From contig CAMASK010000001.1 of the NCBI GenBank assembly GCA_945860895.1, positions 48,265 through 112,264 on the forward strand: 64,000 nucleotides of DNA, given 5' to 3'. The stretch is from Bacteriovorax stolpii. GTDB lineage: Bacteria; Bdellovibrionota; Bacteriovoracia; Bacteriovoracales; Bacteriovoracaceae. Shown in pieces: positions 45,118-54,428 of this stretch. A program made the position numbers and the translations under genes. How positions within the stretch are numbered: the stretch's first letter is position 1; every line of letters begins with the position of its first letter. Under the pieces are notes generated by a model. The model was given only the letters and a program-made list of their open reading frames with translations, was not told the DNA's origin and did no database searches.

Positions 45118-46645
45118 TAACCTTCTCCCTCCACCAAGTGATGGCAAGAATCAAAGCAAAGAGAATAAGACAAGGGATGGCACCCCAGACTTGATAAATG
45201 GTACTTTTTGGTTTTACTAAAGGTAAAATCACATCAAGAGTACCCGTTTCACCAATGCTTAGGCTCTTAGATTCGCTACCATCCCGATAAATAACGGAAG
45301 AAATTCCTGTGTTGGTACTTCTGATAATTGGAAGTTGAAATTCCAATGCCCGCCACTTTGAAAGAAATAAATGCTGATAAGGTTCTGCGGTAGCTCCATA
45401 CCAGGAGTCATTGGTGTGATTTACGATGAAATGATTTCCCTCCCATTGATTGAGAAGGGAGCGCATATAATTTGACTCGAGAATTTCATAACAAATGGGT
45501 GTTACGAAACGAAAACCGCCGCGAGTTTCCATGACTGGCGTGCCTTCACCTCGTGCGAACAAACTGATGGCCGGAATGATAGATACAATCTGGCGATTCA
45601 GTGGACCGAAAGGGAGTGTTTCCCCGAAAGGAATTAAAATATTTTTGTGATAAATGGATTTAACTTTATTTTCACTCAGTAAAAGGGATGAATTGAAAAC
45701 CGTTTCAATTAAATCCATGGATGGTTTTGTTATATCCTGATCATAACCACCGATTAATAGTTCACTCCCAGTAGACTGAAAGATATCCATAAAAGTTGAA
45801 CTTAGAACTGTTTCTTCACCATAGAATGTTTCTGGATAAGCAGTTTCAGGCCACACAATGAGCTCGGGATTAAAGGCGTTCTCTTTGATCGAGAGTTTTT
45901 TATAAATGTTATTAACTGCTTCATAAGAATTATAATCACCTTGTTCAGATGAGACTTTAAGAAAGTTTCCAATGTTGGCCTGAACAATTCTCACCGGAAG
46001 GCTTAAACCTTCAGGAGAGTTTTTTAAGGGAAAAATGGCATTTACTAAAACAAAAAAAGAGAACACTACCCAGACCTGAAGCCTGAGTTTTTTTACTGAT
46101 AATTGGGCCACAATCTCAAGGCACAACCAATATGTTATGAAGCTAAAAAGCACTACTCCAAAGTATGGGGCAAGACTTAAATAGGGAGCTAAATGAAGCC
46201 AGGGACTTCCCACATAGGAAGGAAACTGTTGAGGCACGAAGCGCTCAAGTATGGTCATTACGGCTGCTGTAATTAAAATATTTTTTTCAGATTTCCAGTC
46301 AGTATAGGGACGAAACTTTTTCCAAATGATGTAGACCCACCAGTGAGGCTGAAGAATCAGGCAAAAGGCAGATCCAAAAAGAATCGAAATAATGTAGGGA
46401 AGCTGACCAAATTCTCTTAAAGTGTGAGGAATCCAGTAATAACCAGTGAGATCCAAACCAAGATTGAAAGCTAAAATAATGAGAAAGCTGGTCTTAACGG
46501 TCGTGACTTCAAGTTGCCAAAGGAAAAAAGGAAGAGCGATAAAAATAAAGGGGAGCCAGCCATTACCTAAGAACGAAGGATAGGCCAAAGCATAGATTGC
46601 GCCGGCCATAAATGTCACAAGCATGGAGATGAAAAGTTTTTTCAT
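45083..46645 (-). CDS. lnt: Apolipoprotein N-acyltransferase
   Basis: A 520-residue membrane enzyme: about seven N-terminal helices, then a nitrilase domain and a final helix. The catalytic triad is present: Glu in VWPETAYPE, Lys in YHKNILIPFGE, Cys in VTPICYEILES. It adds the third acyl chain to lipoproteins, in line with the many lipoproteins here. Start ATG 46645. Confidence 0.93.
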   Translation of the reverse strand: MKKLFISMLVTFMAGAIYALAYPSFLGNGWLPFIFIALPFFLWQLEVTTVKTSFLIILAFNLGLDLTGYYWIPHTLREFGQLPYIISILFGSAFCLILQPHWWVYIIWKKFRPYTDWKSEKNILITAAVMTILERFVPQQFPSYVGSPWLHLAPYLSLAPYFGVVLFSFITYWLCLEIVAQLSVKKLRLQVWVVFSFFVLVNAIFPLKNSPEGLSLPVRIVQANIGNFLKVSSEQGDYNSYEAVNNIYKKLSIKENAFNPELIVWPETAYPETFYGEETVLSSTFMDIFQSTGSELLIGGYDQDITKPSMDLIETVFNSSLLLSENKVKSIYHKNILIPFGETLPFGPLNRQIVSIIPAISLFARGEGTPVMETRGGFRFVTPICYEILESNYMRSLLNQWEGNHFIVNHTNDSWYGATAEPYQHLFLSKWRALEFQLPIIRSTNTGISSVIYRDGSESKSLSIGETGTLDVILPLVKPKSTIYQVWGAIPCLILFALILAITWWREKVITLHAKNENLL

Positions 46646-46666
46646 CTCGTTATTGTAGGATATTAA

Positions 46667-47719
46667 TTATTTGTTTGCTACAGCTCTAACTACCGGAGTC
46701 TTCAGTTTTTCGTTAACTGAGTCAGCAAGTTCTAAGGCGCGTGCAGCATCTAGTTTACCAGCACCAAGAATCTTACCATCAAAGTTTTTTACTTTAAGTG
46801 AAGAGCTAAGGATGATGTTTTTAATCTGATCAAATTTCATTGTAGGGTGCTTTGATTTAATCATGGCAGCTACACCAGAAACGAAAGCAGTTGCTTGAGA
46901 AGTACCAGTCATATATCCTGCACCGTTTTGTGGGATTGAAGAACGGATACGGTGACCTGGAGCTGCGATATCAACTGAGTTTTTACCCCAGTTAGAAGAA
47001 GGGATAATATTTAAGCCATCATCGTGAGCACCAACAGTAATGATATTTGAAAGACCATAAGAAGCTGGATAGTAAGCGTGGCGCTTGTCGTCAATGTTTG
47101 AACGCTCATTACCTGCAGCTGCGATAACAAGAATACCTTTTTTCTCAGCAGCTTTAAGAACACGAAGCTCTTCAACAGAAGCTTCCGGACCGCCACCTGA
47201 GTAGTTAATAACATCAACGTTGTGATCAACAGCGTACTGAAGAGCTTTAATTGTTGCATCTAAGTTCTGCTGACCAGAAGCTTTAGGATTATAGTATTTA
47301 AGAGCAAGAATTTTAACATCCGGGAAGATTGATTTAACGATACCAGCAACATGTGTTCCGTGGCCATGTTGATCAGATGGAGAGTTGGTGACTTTTTCAC
47401 CTGAAAAATCCATTCCATAATTGGTGGAAGATTTCTTTCCATCAACAACGTAGATGTTATTTGCAAGGAAAGCGTGATCACCTTGAATACCAGTATCAAC
47501 GACAGCTACTACTACTTCTTTATTCTTTTTAAATTTAGTCCATGACTCTTTAAGATTGATTGAAGCTAGATGTTTATCAGGGTCAATTCCCCAAGAAGCG
47601 TAACGTGAGATAAGAAGTTCAGCATTAAAAGCTAAACGAGCTTCAGCGGCGAAGGCTGATCCAACCATAAGGTTAAGAATCAGGGCCAGGCTTAGAAGAG
47701 TTTGAACCGCTGTTTTCAT
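46667..47719 (-). CDS. Secreted subtilisin-like serine protease (S8)
   Basis: A 350-residue protein with signal peptide (SLALILNLMVGSAFA|A). The S8 triad is visible: Asp in VVAVVDTGIQGDH, His in GHGTHVAGI and Ser in MTGTSQATAFVSG, with oxyanion Asn in AAAGNERS. No I9 prodomain is obvious and the N-terminal mature segment is short (~40 residues). It is likely secreted or periplasmic. The 5' leader carries a small GGAAGA/TCTTCC hairpin (47745-47761). Confidence 0.94.
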   Translation of the reverse strand: MKTAVQTLLSLALILNLMVGSAFAAEARLAFNAELLISRYASWGIDPDKHLASINLKESWTKFKKNKEVVVAVVDTGIQGDHAFLANNIYVVDGKKSSTNYGMDFSGEKVTNSPSDQHGHGTHVAGIVKSIFPDVKILALKYYNPKASGQQNLDATIKALQYAVDHNVDVINYSGGGPEASVEELRVLKAAEKKGILVIAAAGNERSNIDDKRHAYYPASYGLSNIITVGAHDDGLNIIPSSNWGKNSVDIAAPGHRIRSSIPQNGAGYMTGTSQATAFVSGVAAMIKSKHPTMKFDQIKNIILSSSLKVKNFDGKILGAGKLDAARALELADSVNEKLKTPVVRAVANK

Positions 47720-47878
47720 TTACATACCCTTATCACGATTTTGAGGAAGATTGAGTCTTCCATGTAATAAGTAAAGCAAGCCCCTTGCCAGAAGCTAGTA
47801 TGAGGATTCAGAAGGATAGGAGTGCATTTTAGGGGAGAATGTATGAAATCTAATGGGGTGTCGAAAGTTTAGACAGGC

Positions 47879-47907
47879 AAAAAAAAGCCCCCGAAACGGA
47901 GGCTTTT
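47879..47907 (-). terminator. Intrinsic terminator of the DksA-like gene
   Basis: On the minus strand GCCTCCG-TTT-CGGGGGC (47887-47903, one G-U) is followed by T8. Confidence 0.88.
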
Positions 47908-47932
47908 CATAGTCTTAGCTTTTAATTGGAAA

Positions 47933-48304
47933 CTAGGCTTGGCGATAAATCTGAGAATCTTCTTTCTCTTTTTCTTCAGCGTGCTGAATACAAAGCTCGG
48001 ACCATGGCTGATTCTCTAAACGCTTCATACCAATCTCTTCCTCGCACTCTTCACAGTGTCCGTAAGTACCTTCAGAAACTCTATCTAAGGCAGCATCAAT
48101 TCGGCGAAGTTTTAGATATTCGCGGTCTCTTATCGTGCAGTTGATTTGCTGCTGAATCATAGAAGTGGCCAGGTCAGTTTCATCTGAAAGGTCTTCTTCT
48201 GATATATGTAAGTCCTCAGATTTATTAAGTAAACCTACGTTAAGAATCTGCTGTCTATGCTTAAGCAGCAAGTTCTTAAAATGTTCCGATTTTTTCTTAT
48301 CCAC
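47933..48304 (-). CDS. DksA/TraR family zinc-finger protein
   Basis: A 123-residue DksA-type regulator. It has N-terminal coiled-coil helices with SDETDLA (DxxDxA-type tip), then GTYGHCEECEEEIGMKRLENQP and ELCIQHAEEKE. The zinc site would be C-x2-C ... C-x2-H, since the last ligand is His, not Cys. DksA binds the RNA polymerase secondary channel with ppGpp. It is ended by its own terminator. Confidence 0.92.
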   Translation of the reverse strand: MDKKKSEHFKNLLLKHRQQILNVGLLNKSEDLHISEEDLSDETDLATSMIQQQINCTIRDREYLKLRRIDAALDRVSEGTYGHCEECEEEIGMKRLENQPWSELCIQHAEEKEKEDSQIYRQA

Positions 48305-48436
48305 AAATCCTCCTCGTAGGGTCTTCCATCATTTTAAGGTTGAGCGCCATTCGATTCAAGTGTTTCTACTTATCGGCAACTTTTGATCATAAATTTGATA
48401 ATATCTTACATTTTAGGCCAATCTTAAGTTCCAAGT

Positions 48437-48466
48437 TTGACAAATATGGTCGGCGCTAGATAAGGT
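48437..48466 (+). promoter_or_regulatory. Sigma-70-type promoter of the flavin reductase gene
   Basis: A consensus TTGACA (48437-48442), an 18-nt spacer and TAAGGT (48461-48466) lie 30 nt before ATG 48497. Confidence 0.5.
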
Positions 48467-48496
48467 AAAATATGACCCTAAGGATTTTGAGGATTT

Positions 48497-48979
48497 ATGC
48501 TGCAAAGTGACAAGGCTACTGCCGTAGGCTTAATTCCATCTGGCTTATTCATTGTGGCAGTTCACGATTCAGAGACTAAAACCAGTGATGGTTACCTCGC
48601 CAGTTTTGTTCAACAAGTTTCGTTCAATCCTCTGGTTGTGGCTTTGGCCATTAAGCCAGGGCGTCCGGCCTATGATCTAATCAAAGCCGGCCTTCCCTTT
48701 GCCATAAATATTATTGGGGATCACGATAAGTCTTATTTGAAGTATTTCTGGAAAGGATATGATCCCGCCAACAACCCCTTTAATGAAATTCCAAACCATT
48801 TAGGTGAGTTCAAAGGGTTAATTTTGGATCAGGCTAAAGCCGCCCTTGAATGTGTGATGATTGAAGGGATCAAGCCTGGAGATCATGAAGTTGTTTTTGC
48901 CGAAGTGAAAGCTTCCCATGTGATGAATCCAGAAAGTAAGCCATTAGTTCATATTCGCAAGTCTGGGGCTGATTACTAA
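48497..48979 (+). CDS. Flavin reductase-like (FMN split-barrel) protein
   Basis: A 160-residue protein with the flavin reductase-like domain (PF01613): TAVGLIPSGLFIVAVHD, SFVQQVSFNPLVVALAIKPGRPAYDLIKAG and LPFAINIIGD. It binds FMN and may reduce it or act as an NAD(P)H-flavin oxidoreductase. The stop TAA at 48977-48979 overlaps the next ATG (TAATG), so translation is coupled. Confidence 0.85.
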   Translation: MLQSDKATAVGLIPSGLFIVAVHDSETKTSDGYLASFVQQVSFNPLVVALAIKPGRPAYDLIKAGLPFAINIIGDHDKSYLKYFWKGYDPANNPFNEIPNHLGEFKGLILDQAKAALECVMIEGIKPGDHEVVFAEVKASHVMNPESKPLVHIRKSGADY

Positions 48980-50316
48980 TGGTTATAAAGCTTTCCCCCT
49001 ATTTATTATGCGTTCTTTTAGCCTCCATTGGTGTGCTAACGCTAGGCTGTGGCAAAAAACAGAAAGAGCATTCAGATCAACCGGATTATCATACTGATCC
49101 GCAGATGACGGATTTGGAGGCTGAGCTGGAGAAACAAGAATTATTCTGTGGTTCGGATCACGCTTGCCCAAGTTACTTAGCAAAAATTGCCGTTCTTCAT
49201 AAAAATAAATTAAAATTTTGCACAGGTTTTTTGATTAAGGACGATGTGATAGCAACGGCCAGCAGCTGTTTACCTGATCGTCTTAGAGTCTTGGATCTGC
49301 CTTGTGACAAAGATATATTCTTTTTCTTCTCTGAATCCAATCAGAAACCACTTCGTGCTGGATGTGAAAAAGTTCTTGATGCCACATCATTAACTTCTAA
49401 AGAGCCCTTTTTGTGGAGAAGTAATATTTCTTATTTGAAATTGAACCAACCTGTTCTGCGCAGAACTGTTACAGCATCCAGAAATGGTATGGATGATATG
49501 GAAAAATTCTACGTCTGGAGTTTAGAGCAAGTTGATAGTTTCCAGGGAATTATTAGAAAGTCTGAAGACTGCACGGCAATTTACAATTCTTATTTTAATC
49601 CATTTGCCATCAATCAATCCTCACCTGTTATGCTTCTGGCAGGATGCGAATTTGTAAATGGAAATAGTGGAGCACCGATTCTGGATTATCGCGGAAAAGT
49701 TCGTGGAGTGATTTCAAGCCCTGTAGAAGAGTCAGAAATAGACCAAGTGGTTTCTATGAGAATCCTTGAAAGACCATTAAAATCTCTCATTCACGTCTCT
49801 AACTACGCCTGTGCTCCAATGATTCCTGATCAAGATGTTTTAAATGATAACGAATGTGGAAAACAATTGAATATAAATCTTTATGATTCTTATCGTCGGG
49901 AAATGATTTCAGAAACAAATCTTTTTAGAAGCTCAATTCAGAAAATTGAGCATTCGATAAATGAAGTTAATCGTTACATAAAACTATCTGTAAAATTACT
50001 GCCTGACGAAGAGTTTCAGCAGGTTGTGGTTTTTCCTAAATGTTTTAAAAACGTTTCGAAGTGGATGGGAGAGTTTACAAGCTCAAAGCCGTTCGTTTTC
50101 AATATCTCTCTTCCGGATATGACTCTAAAAAAAGCCATGAATGAACATGGAAAATTGTTCGCGTTGGAGAATGTAAAAATGAATGTTCCAACAAATTTTC
50201 AATTCCACCCGAGGGTCTTAAAGAATACAAATCGCGCTAACGTTTACATGTGGCCAAATGGTCAGGATTCAACAACCTTTCCTGATCTTTCTGAAGCCTG
50301 TGGATCATTGTTTTAA
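48979..50316 (+). CDS. Trypsin-like lipoprotein with degenerate catalytic triad
   Basis: A 445-residue lipoprotein (lipobox LTLGC, Cys 24). A trypsin-like (S1) domain is recognised: CTGFLIKDDVIATASSC aligns with the TAAHC segment but has Ser instead of His; RSNISYLKLNQPV aligns with the D-I-A-L-L-K-L segment but has Asn instead of Asp; GNSGAPILD keeps the Ser loop. Two of the three catalytic residues seem lost. Six or more cysteines suggest disulfides. A C-terminal ~180-residue domain is of unknown family. It ends in a 12-bp convergent overlap with mltG. Confidence 0.75.
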   Translation: MVIKLSPYLLCVLLASIGVLTLGCGKKQKEHSDQPDYHTDPQMTDLEAELEKQELFCGSDHACPSYLAKIAVLHKNKLKFCTGFLIKDDVIATASSCLPDRLRVLDLPCDKDIFFFFSESNQKPLRAGCEKVLDATSLTSKEPFLWRSNISYLKLNQPVLRRTVTASRNGMDDMEKFYVWSLEQVDSFQGIIRKSEDCTAIYNSYFNPFAINQSSPVMLLAGCEFVNGNSGAPILDYRGKVRGVISSPVEESEIDQVVSMRILERPLKSLIHVSNYACAPMIPDQDVLNDNECGKQLNINLYDSYRREMISETNLFRSSIQKIEHSINEVNRYIKLSVKLLPDEEFQQVVVFPKCFKNVSKWMGEFTSSKPFVFNISLPDMTLKKAMNEHGKLFALENVKMNVPTNFQFHPRVLKNTNRANVYMWPNGQDSTTFPDLSEACGSLF

Positions 50317-51330
50317 ATCTCTCCAGCTTTTACCCTTTCTAGCTTTTGTATTCCTCTGAAAATCATCAACGGCTTGAAGATGTTCTTGATAATTTTTTGT
50401 AAAGATATGAGTTCCATCATTTTTACTTACAAAGAATAAATATTCATGAGTATCTGGATGTAGCACCGCTTGAATAGCTTCTAAGCTTGGGTTTGAAATA
50501 GGACCAAATGGAAGAGCAGGAATTTTATAAGTATTATAGGGAGTCATTTCTAAAAGATCTGATTTTTTTATGTTACCCGCATAACGTTGCCAGATACCAT
50601 AAATGGTTGTTGGATCTGATTCAAGTCTCATTCTTTTTTTAAGACGATTAGTGAACACTCCTGCAATCGCCGGTCTTTCGAGCTTGGCACCAGTTTCTTT
50701 TTCGACAACAGATGCCAGAATGATTACCTGATGTTTATTCAAAAATGGATGCTTAAAATCGATTGATTCTGTTCTGCGATTAAAGAGATCGATCATGGTC
50801 TTAACAACTGTTTTTGCAGGGGTCTCGGGAGCAAAGTGATAGGTCTCTGGATAAAGATATCCTTCCAGAGTTGTCGCCTGAATTTTTAACTGGGATATAA
50901 AATCTGGATGCTTAACAATTTCTAAAAAATCCTGCTCGCCTGTGATTCCAGCAGAGGCAAATAGTTTTGCAATCTCATACATGTTTTTCCCTTCAGGAAT
51001 TGTGATACTGGTGAGATTTGGCTGCCCATGAACTAGAGTTTCGAGAATCTGTGACATTGTTGAGCCACGAGTGATGGTGAAATTCCCTGCACGAAATTTT
51101 GTGAGATAGTTATTAAACTTTGCGTAGTAATGAAAAATACGCCTGCTGGAAATCAACCCATCATTGAAGAGTCGTTGATTTACTTTTCCAAAAGTATCAC
51201 CATTAAGCACTGTAAAACTTTTGTCTGGACCCTGATAAGTTTTAGTGAAATGAAACCCAATATAAGAGCCTGTAGCGATTAGACCCAAAAAGCCGACTAT
51301 GAAAAGAGTGAAAATTATTTTTTTAAACAT
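50305..51330 (-). CDS. mltG: Endolytic murein transglycosylase
   Basis: A 341-residue MltG (YceG-like) with an N-terminal membrane anchor, a LysM-like module (DKSFTVLNGDTFGKVNQRLF) and the YceG catalytic region: LEGYLYPETYHF, catalytic Glu in LASVVEKETG and LESDPTTIYGIW. It terminates nascent glycan strands. It starts 7 nt after ruvX. Confidence 0.95.
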   Translation of the reverse strand: MFKKIIFTLFIVGFLGLIATGSYIGFHFTKTYQGPDKSFTVLNGDTFGKVNQRLFNDGLISSRRIFHYYAKFNNYLTKFRAGNFTITRGSTMSQILETLVHGQPNLTSITIPEGKNMYEIAKLFASAGITGEQDFLEIVKHPDFISQLKIQATTLEGYLYPETYHFAPETPAKTVVKTMIDLFNRRTESIDFKHPFLNKHQVIILASVVEKETGAKLERPAIAGVFTNRLKKRMRLESDPTTIYGIWQRYAGNIKKSDLLEMTPYNTYKIPALPFGPISNPSLEAIQAVLHPDTHEYLFFVSKNDGTHIFTKNYQEHLQAVDDFQRNTKARKGKSWRDLKQ

Positions 51331-51337
51331 CCCATTA

Positions 51338-51814
51338 TTATAAATGAGGACTGCTCTTCTTGCGCCGAATAAAATCTTCTAAAATTACACACGCAGCAAC
51401 AGCGTCAATTTTTTGCAAATCGATCTGAAAATTATATTGAGGAGAATTTTTCATACGGGATTCGGCTTCGAATGTCGAAAGAGTCTCATCTTGTTCTTCT
51501 ACTGGTAGAGTAAATTGCTCTCTTATTAGATTCACAAATTCCTGAGCTTTTAGAGTGGAAGAAGTTTTTTTTCCATCCAAAAGGTGAGGCAGGCCAATAA
51601 CAATTAGGTCAATAAATTCATCATCAACAAGTCGCTTTAATTGCCTCAGAAAAAATTCTTGTCCCTGATGAGAAGGGATTCGTCCGTAAGGAGTGGGGTA
51701 GGGATCACGGTTCACACAATAGGTCGCAATTCCAATAAATTTTGAACCATAATCCATGGCCAGGATGGTTTTTAAATTTAAAGGATGCTCTACTGGCAAA
51801 TGGAATTCATTCAT
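51338..51814 (-). CDS. ruvX: Putative pre-16S rRNA nuclease / Holliday junction resolvase RuvX (YqgF)
   Basis: A 158-residue YqgF-family protein with an RNase H fold: AMDYGSKFIGIA (catalytic Asp), LIVIGLPHLLDGKKT, QDETLSTFEAESRM (second acidic cluster) and KIDAVAACVILEDF (terminal Asp). It processes 16S rRNA precursor. It lies between dinB and mltG. Confidence 0.92.
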   Translation of the reverse strand: MNEFHLPVEHPLNLKTILAMDYGSKFIGIATYCVNRDPYPTPYGRIPSHQGQEFFLRQLKRLVDDEFIDLIVIGLPHLLDGKKTSSTLKAQEFVNLIREQFTLPVEEQDETLSTFEAESRMKNSPQYNFQIDLQKIDAVAACVILEDFIRRKKSSPHL

Positions 51815-51842
51815 CTGAGACTATTTACTCCTGAATGAATCT

Positions 51843-52892
51843 TTAAGTCAAAAGCGGAAGTTGAAAATCAGACTCAAGTTTTGATTCTTCAAATTTTACA
51901 CCCACACCCAGGAGGCGAACAGGTCTGGGATCCTGGCACCAGCGCTCTTTGAAAATTTCCAAAAAACTCTCTTCAGACAGTGGTAATTGTCTTTCGATGG
52001 TGGTCAGTTTGAAATCGAAATATTTAATTTTTACGTGGAGATTTTTAATTGTTTTGTCCTGATAACTTTCTAGGGATTCCTTCACTTCCTGAGCCATTCT
52101 GATTATATGCAATTTCATTTCTTCGAAATTTTTGATGTCTTCAGAAAAAGTTTCTTCTGTGCCGAGAGATTTTCTTTCATATTCGGTTTCCACCTCTCGC
52201 TCGTCATGCCCTCTGCAAAAATCAAAAAGAGTATCTCCGAATTTTCCAAAGTGATGAATAAGATCAGAACGAGACTGGGACTGCATATCTTTACAGGTTT
52301 TAATACCCAGCTCGTGCATCCGACCAGCAGTGACTTTACCTATGCCCCATATCCTCTCAATGGGCATTTTTTCAATAAAGGAGCCTATTTGATTGGGTGC
52401 AACCGTACAGATACCATTTGGTTTATTCACATCACTGGCGAGCTTTGCAATAAGTTTATTGCTTGCCACTCCAGCAGAGGCAGTTAAACCTGTTCGTTCA
52501 AAAATCTGTTTTCTGATTTCTTGAGCAATAAGTGTGGCTGATCCCTGAAAATGTGGGGAATTTGAGACATCTAAAAAAGCTTCATCCATAGAAAGACCTT
52601 CTACAAGATCTGTAAATTCATGAAAAATTTCAAAAACTTTTTCAGAGGCTTGTGCATATTTTCTAAAATTTGGTTTAACCAAAATCAGATTGGGGCAAAG
52701 TCTCAGGGCAGTTGCGGTAGGCATTGCTGAGCGTACTCCATACTTTCTCGCTTCATAATTGGAAGTAGAAAGAACACCCCGGCGATCAGCGGCTCCGCCA
52801 ACCGCCATAGGTACATTTCTCAAAGCAGGATTGTCGCGCATTTCAACTGCAGCAAAAAAAGCGTCCATATCTAAATGAATAATTTTACGCAT
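51843..52892 (-). CDS. dinB: DNA polymerase IV (Y-family)
   Basis: A 349-residue DinB: LDMDAFFAAVEMRDNP, SMDEAFLDVS (catalytic DE), KLIAKLASDVNKPNG and the little-finger domain. It carries out error-prone translesion synthesis. No beta-clamp QxxLF motif is obvious at the C-terminus (ending SDFQLPLLT, where the QLPLL is a plausible clamp motif). No LexA box was identified upstream. Confidence 0.96.
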   Translation of the reverse strand: MRKIIHLDMDAFFAAVEMRDNPALRNVPMAVGGAADRRGVLSTSNYEARKYGVRSAMPTATALRLCPNLILVKPNFRKYAQASEKVFEIFHEFTDLVEGLSMDEAFLDVSNSPHFQGSATLIAQEIRKQIFERTGLTASAGVASNKLIAKLASDVNKPNGICTVAPNQIGSFIEKMPIERIWGIGKVTAGRMHELGIKTCKDMQSQSRSDLIHHFGKFGDTLFDFCRGHDEREVETEYERKSLGTEETFSEDIKNFEEMKLHIIRMAQEVKESLESYQDKTIKNLHVKIKYFDFKLTTIERQLPLSEESFLEIFKERWCQDPRPVRLLGVGVKFEESKLESDFQLPLLT

Positions 52893-53034
52893 AATTGTAT
52901 TTTACGGAAAAAGTACGGAAGGCTCAAGGCTTTAGAATGACTTTATTTAAAATGTAAGTATCTGTCTTTACGATTATTTCCATATAAGTCGGTGCGTAAT
53001 AATAAGTCATTAAATGATCAAATTAAAGTTAAAA

Positions 53035-53062
53035 TTGACTTCTTTTAGTTAAAAGCTAAAAT
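53035..53062 (+). promoter_or_regulatory. Sigma-70-type promoter of rho with 118-nt leader
   Basis: TTGACT (53035-53040), a 16-nt spacer and TAAAAT (53057-53062) precede a leader of about 110 nt with a CTCGAA-A-TTCGAG hairpin (53093-53105). The rest of the 288-nt gap upstream of rho holds no gene. Confidence 0.55.
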
Positions 53063-53180
53063 GGTCTTCATTCTACTAGTTGTTTCGCTTTACTCGAAAT
53101 TCGAGAATAAAATTCCCAAAAAATTTAATAAAAATGAATCATCAAACCAGAAATTCAAATAACATTACCGTGGAGCCCAA

Positions 53181-54428
53181 ATGCATCTGAGCGGATTGCG
53201 TGACAAAGACATTGAAGAACTAACAAAGATGGCCGAAGAAGCCCAGATTGAAAATGCCGCTGGCATGAAAAAGCACGAGATCATTTTCTCGCTCCTGACT
53301 AAGCAATCAAAAGACAATATTGAAATTTTCGGAGATGGCGTACTTGAAATCCTTCCAGATGGTTTTGGATTTCTTCGCTCTCCGTCTTATAACTATCTTC
53401 CGGGTGCGGATGATATCTATGTTTCTCCCTCTCAGATACGTCGTTTCGGTTTAAGAACCGGTGATACGATTGAAGGTCAGATTCGTACTCCTAAAGAGGG
53501 CGAGCGTTACTTTGCTCTTCTGAAAGTAAATCACATCAACTTCCGTGATCCTGAACAGCACCGCTCAACTGTGCTTTTTGATAACTTAACTCCGCTTTAT
53601 CCGGAAGAAAAAATCAATCTTGAATCAAAGCCAACGAATTATTCAACTCGAGTGATCGATATGTTTGTTCCTCAAGGTTTTGGTCAGCGTTGTTTGATCG
53701 TAGCTCCGCCTAAAGCTGGTAAAACCATGCTTATGCAGGATATCGCGAACTCAATTTCTACTAATCACCCGGATACAAAACTGATCGTTCTTTTGATCGA
53801 TGAGCGTCCGGAAGAAGTAACAGATATGAAACGTAACGTGAGTGCAGAAGTTGTTTCTTCAACTTTCGATGAACCTGCAACTCGTCACGTACAAGTGGCC
53901 GAGATGGTAATTGAGAAAGCGAAGCGTTTAGTTGAAGCCAAACAAAACGTAGTGATCCTTTTGGATTCAATTACTCGTCTTGCTCGTGCTTACAACACCG
54001 TGGTTCCACCATCTGGTAAGATTCTTTCCGGTGGTGTGGATTCAAATGCTCTTCATAAACCTAAGAGATTCTTTGGTGCTGCTCGTAACATTGAAAATGG
54101 CGGGTCATTGACTATTATTGCAACAGCTTTAATTGATACTGGTTCAAGAATGGATGAAGTTATCTTTGAAGAATTCAAAGGTACTGGTAACTCCGAAATT
54201 CAGCTTGATCGTAAGCTTATGGAAAAACGTATTTTTCCTTGTCTTGATATTAATAAGTCTTCTACACGTAAGGAAGATCTGTTGGTTAAAGATAAGGATC
54301 TTCAAAGAATTTTCGTTCTTCGTCGAGTGCTTAACCCGATGAATACGATGGATTCAATGGAATTCATCCTTGAGAGAATTCGTGACACTAAAACTAATTC
54401 AACTTTCCTGGATAAATTGAACTCATAA
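53181..54428 (+). CDS. rho: Transcription termination factor Rho
   Basis: A 415-residue Rho of normal size. The N-terminal RNA-binding OB-fold carries DGFGFLRSP and the primary site around [13 protein letters not shown]. The ATPase domain has Walker [25 protein letters not shown] and the Q-loop region. It ends RTKTNSTFL as in most Rho proteins. Its stop overlaps the DUF1385 start (TAATG). Confidence 0.97.
   Translation: MHLSGLRDKDIEELTKMAEEAQIENAAGMKKHEIIFSLLTKQSKDNIEIFGDGVLEILPDGFGFLRSPSYNYLPGADDIYVSPSQIRRFGLRTGDTIEGQIRTPKEGERYFALLKVNHINFRDPEQHRSTVLFDNLTPLYPEEKINLESKPTNYSTRVIDMFVPQGFGQRCLIVAPPKAGKTMLMQDIANSISTNHPDTKLIVLLIDERPEEVTDMKRNVSAEVVSSTFDEPATRHVQVAEMVIEKAKRLVEAKQNVVILLDSITRLARAYNTVVPPSGKILSGGVDSNALHKPKRFFGAARNIENGGSLTIIATALIDTGSRMDEVIFEEFKGTGNSEIQLDRKLMEKRIFPCLDINKSSTRKEDLLVKDKDLQRIFVLRRVLNPMNTMDSMEFILERIRDTKTNSTFLDKLNS

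Noticed and set aside
47011..47499. Two minus-strand Leu/Thr-rich ORFs inside the subtilase gene
   Set aside because: They are alternate-frame shadows of the S8 protease.
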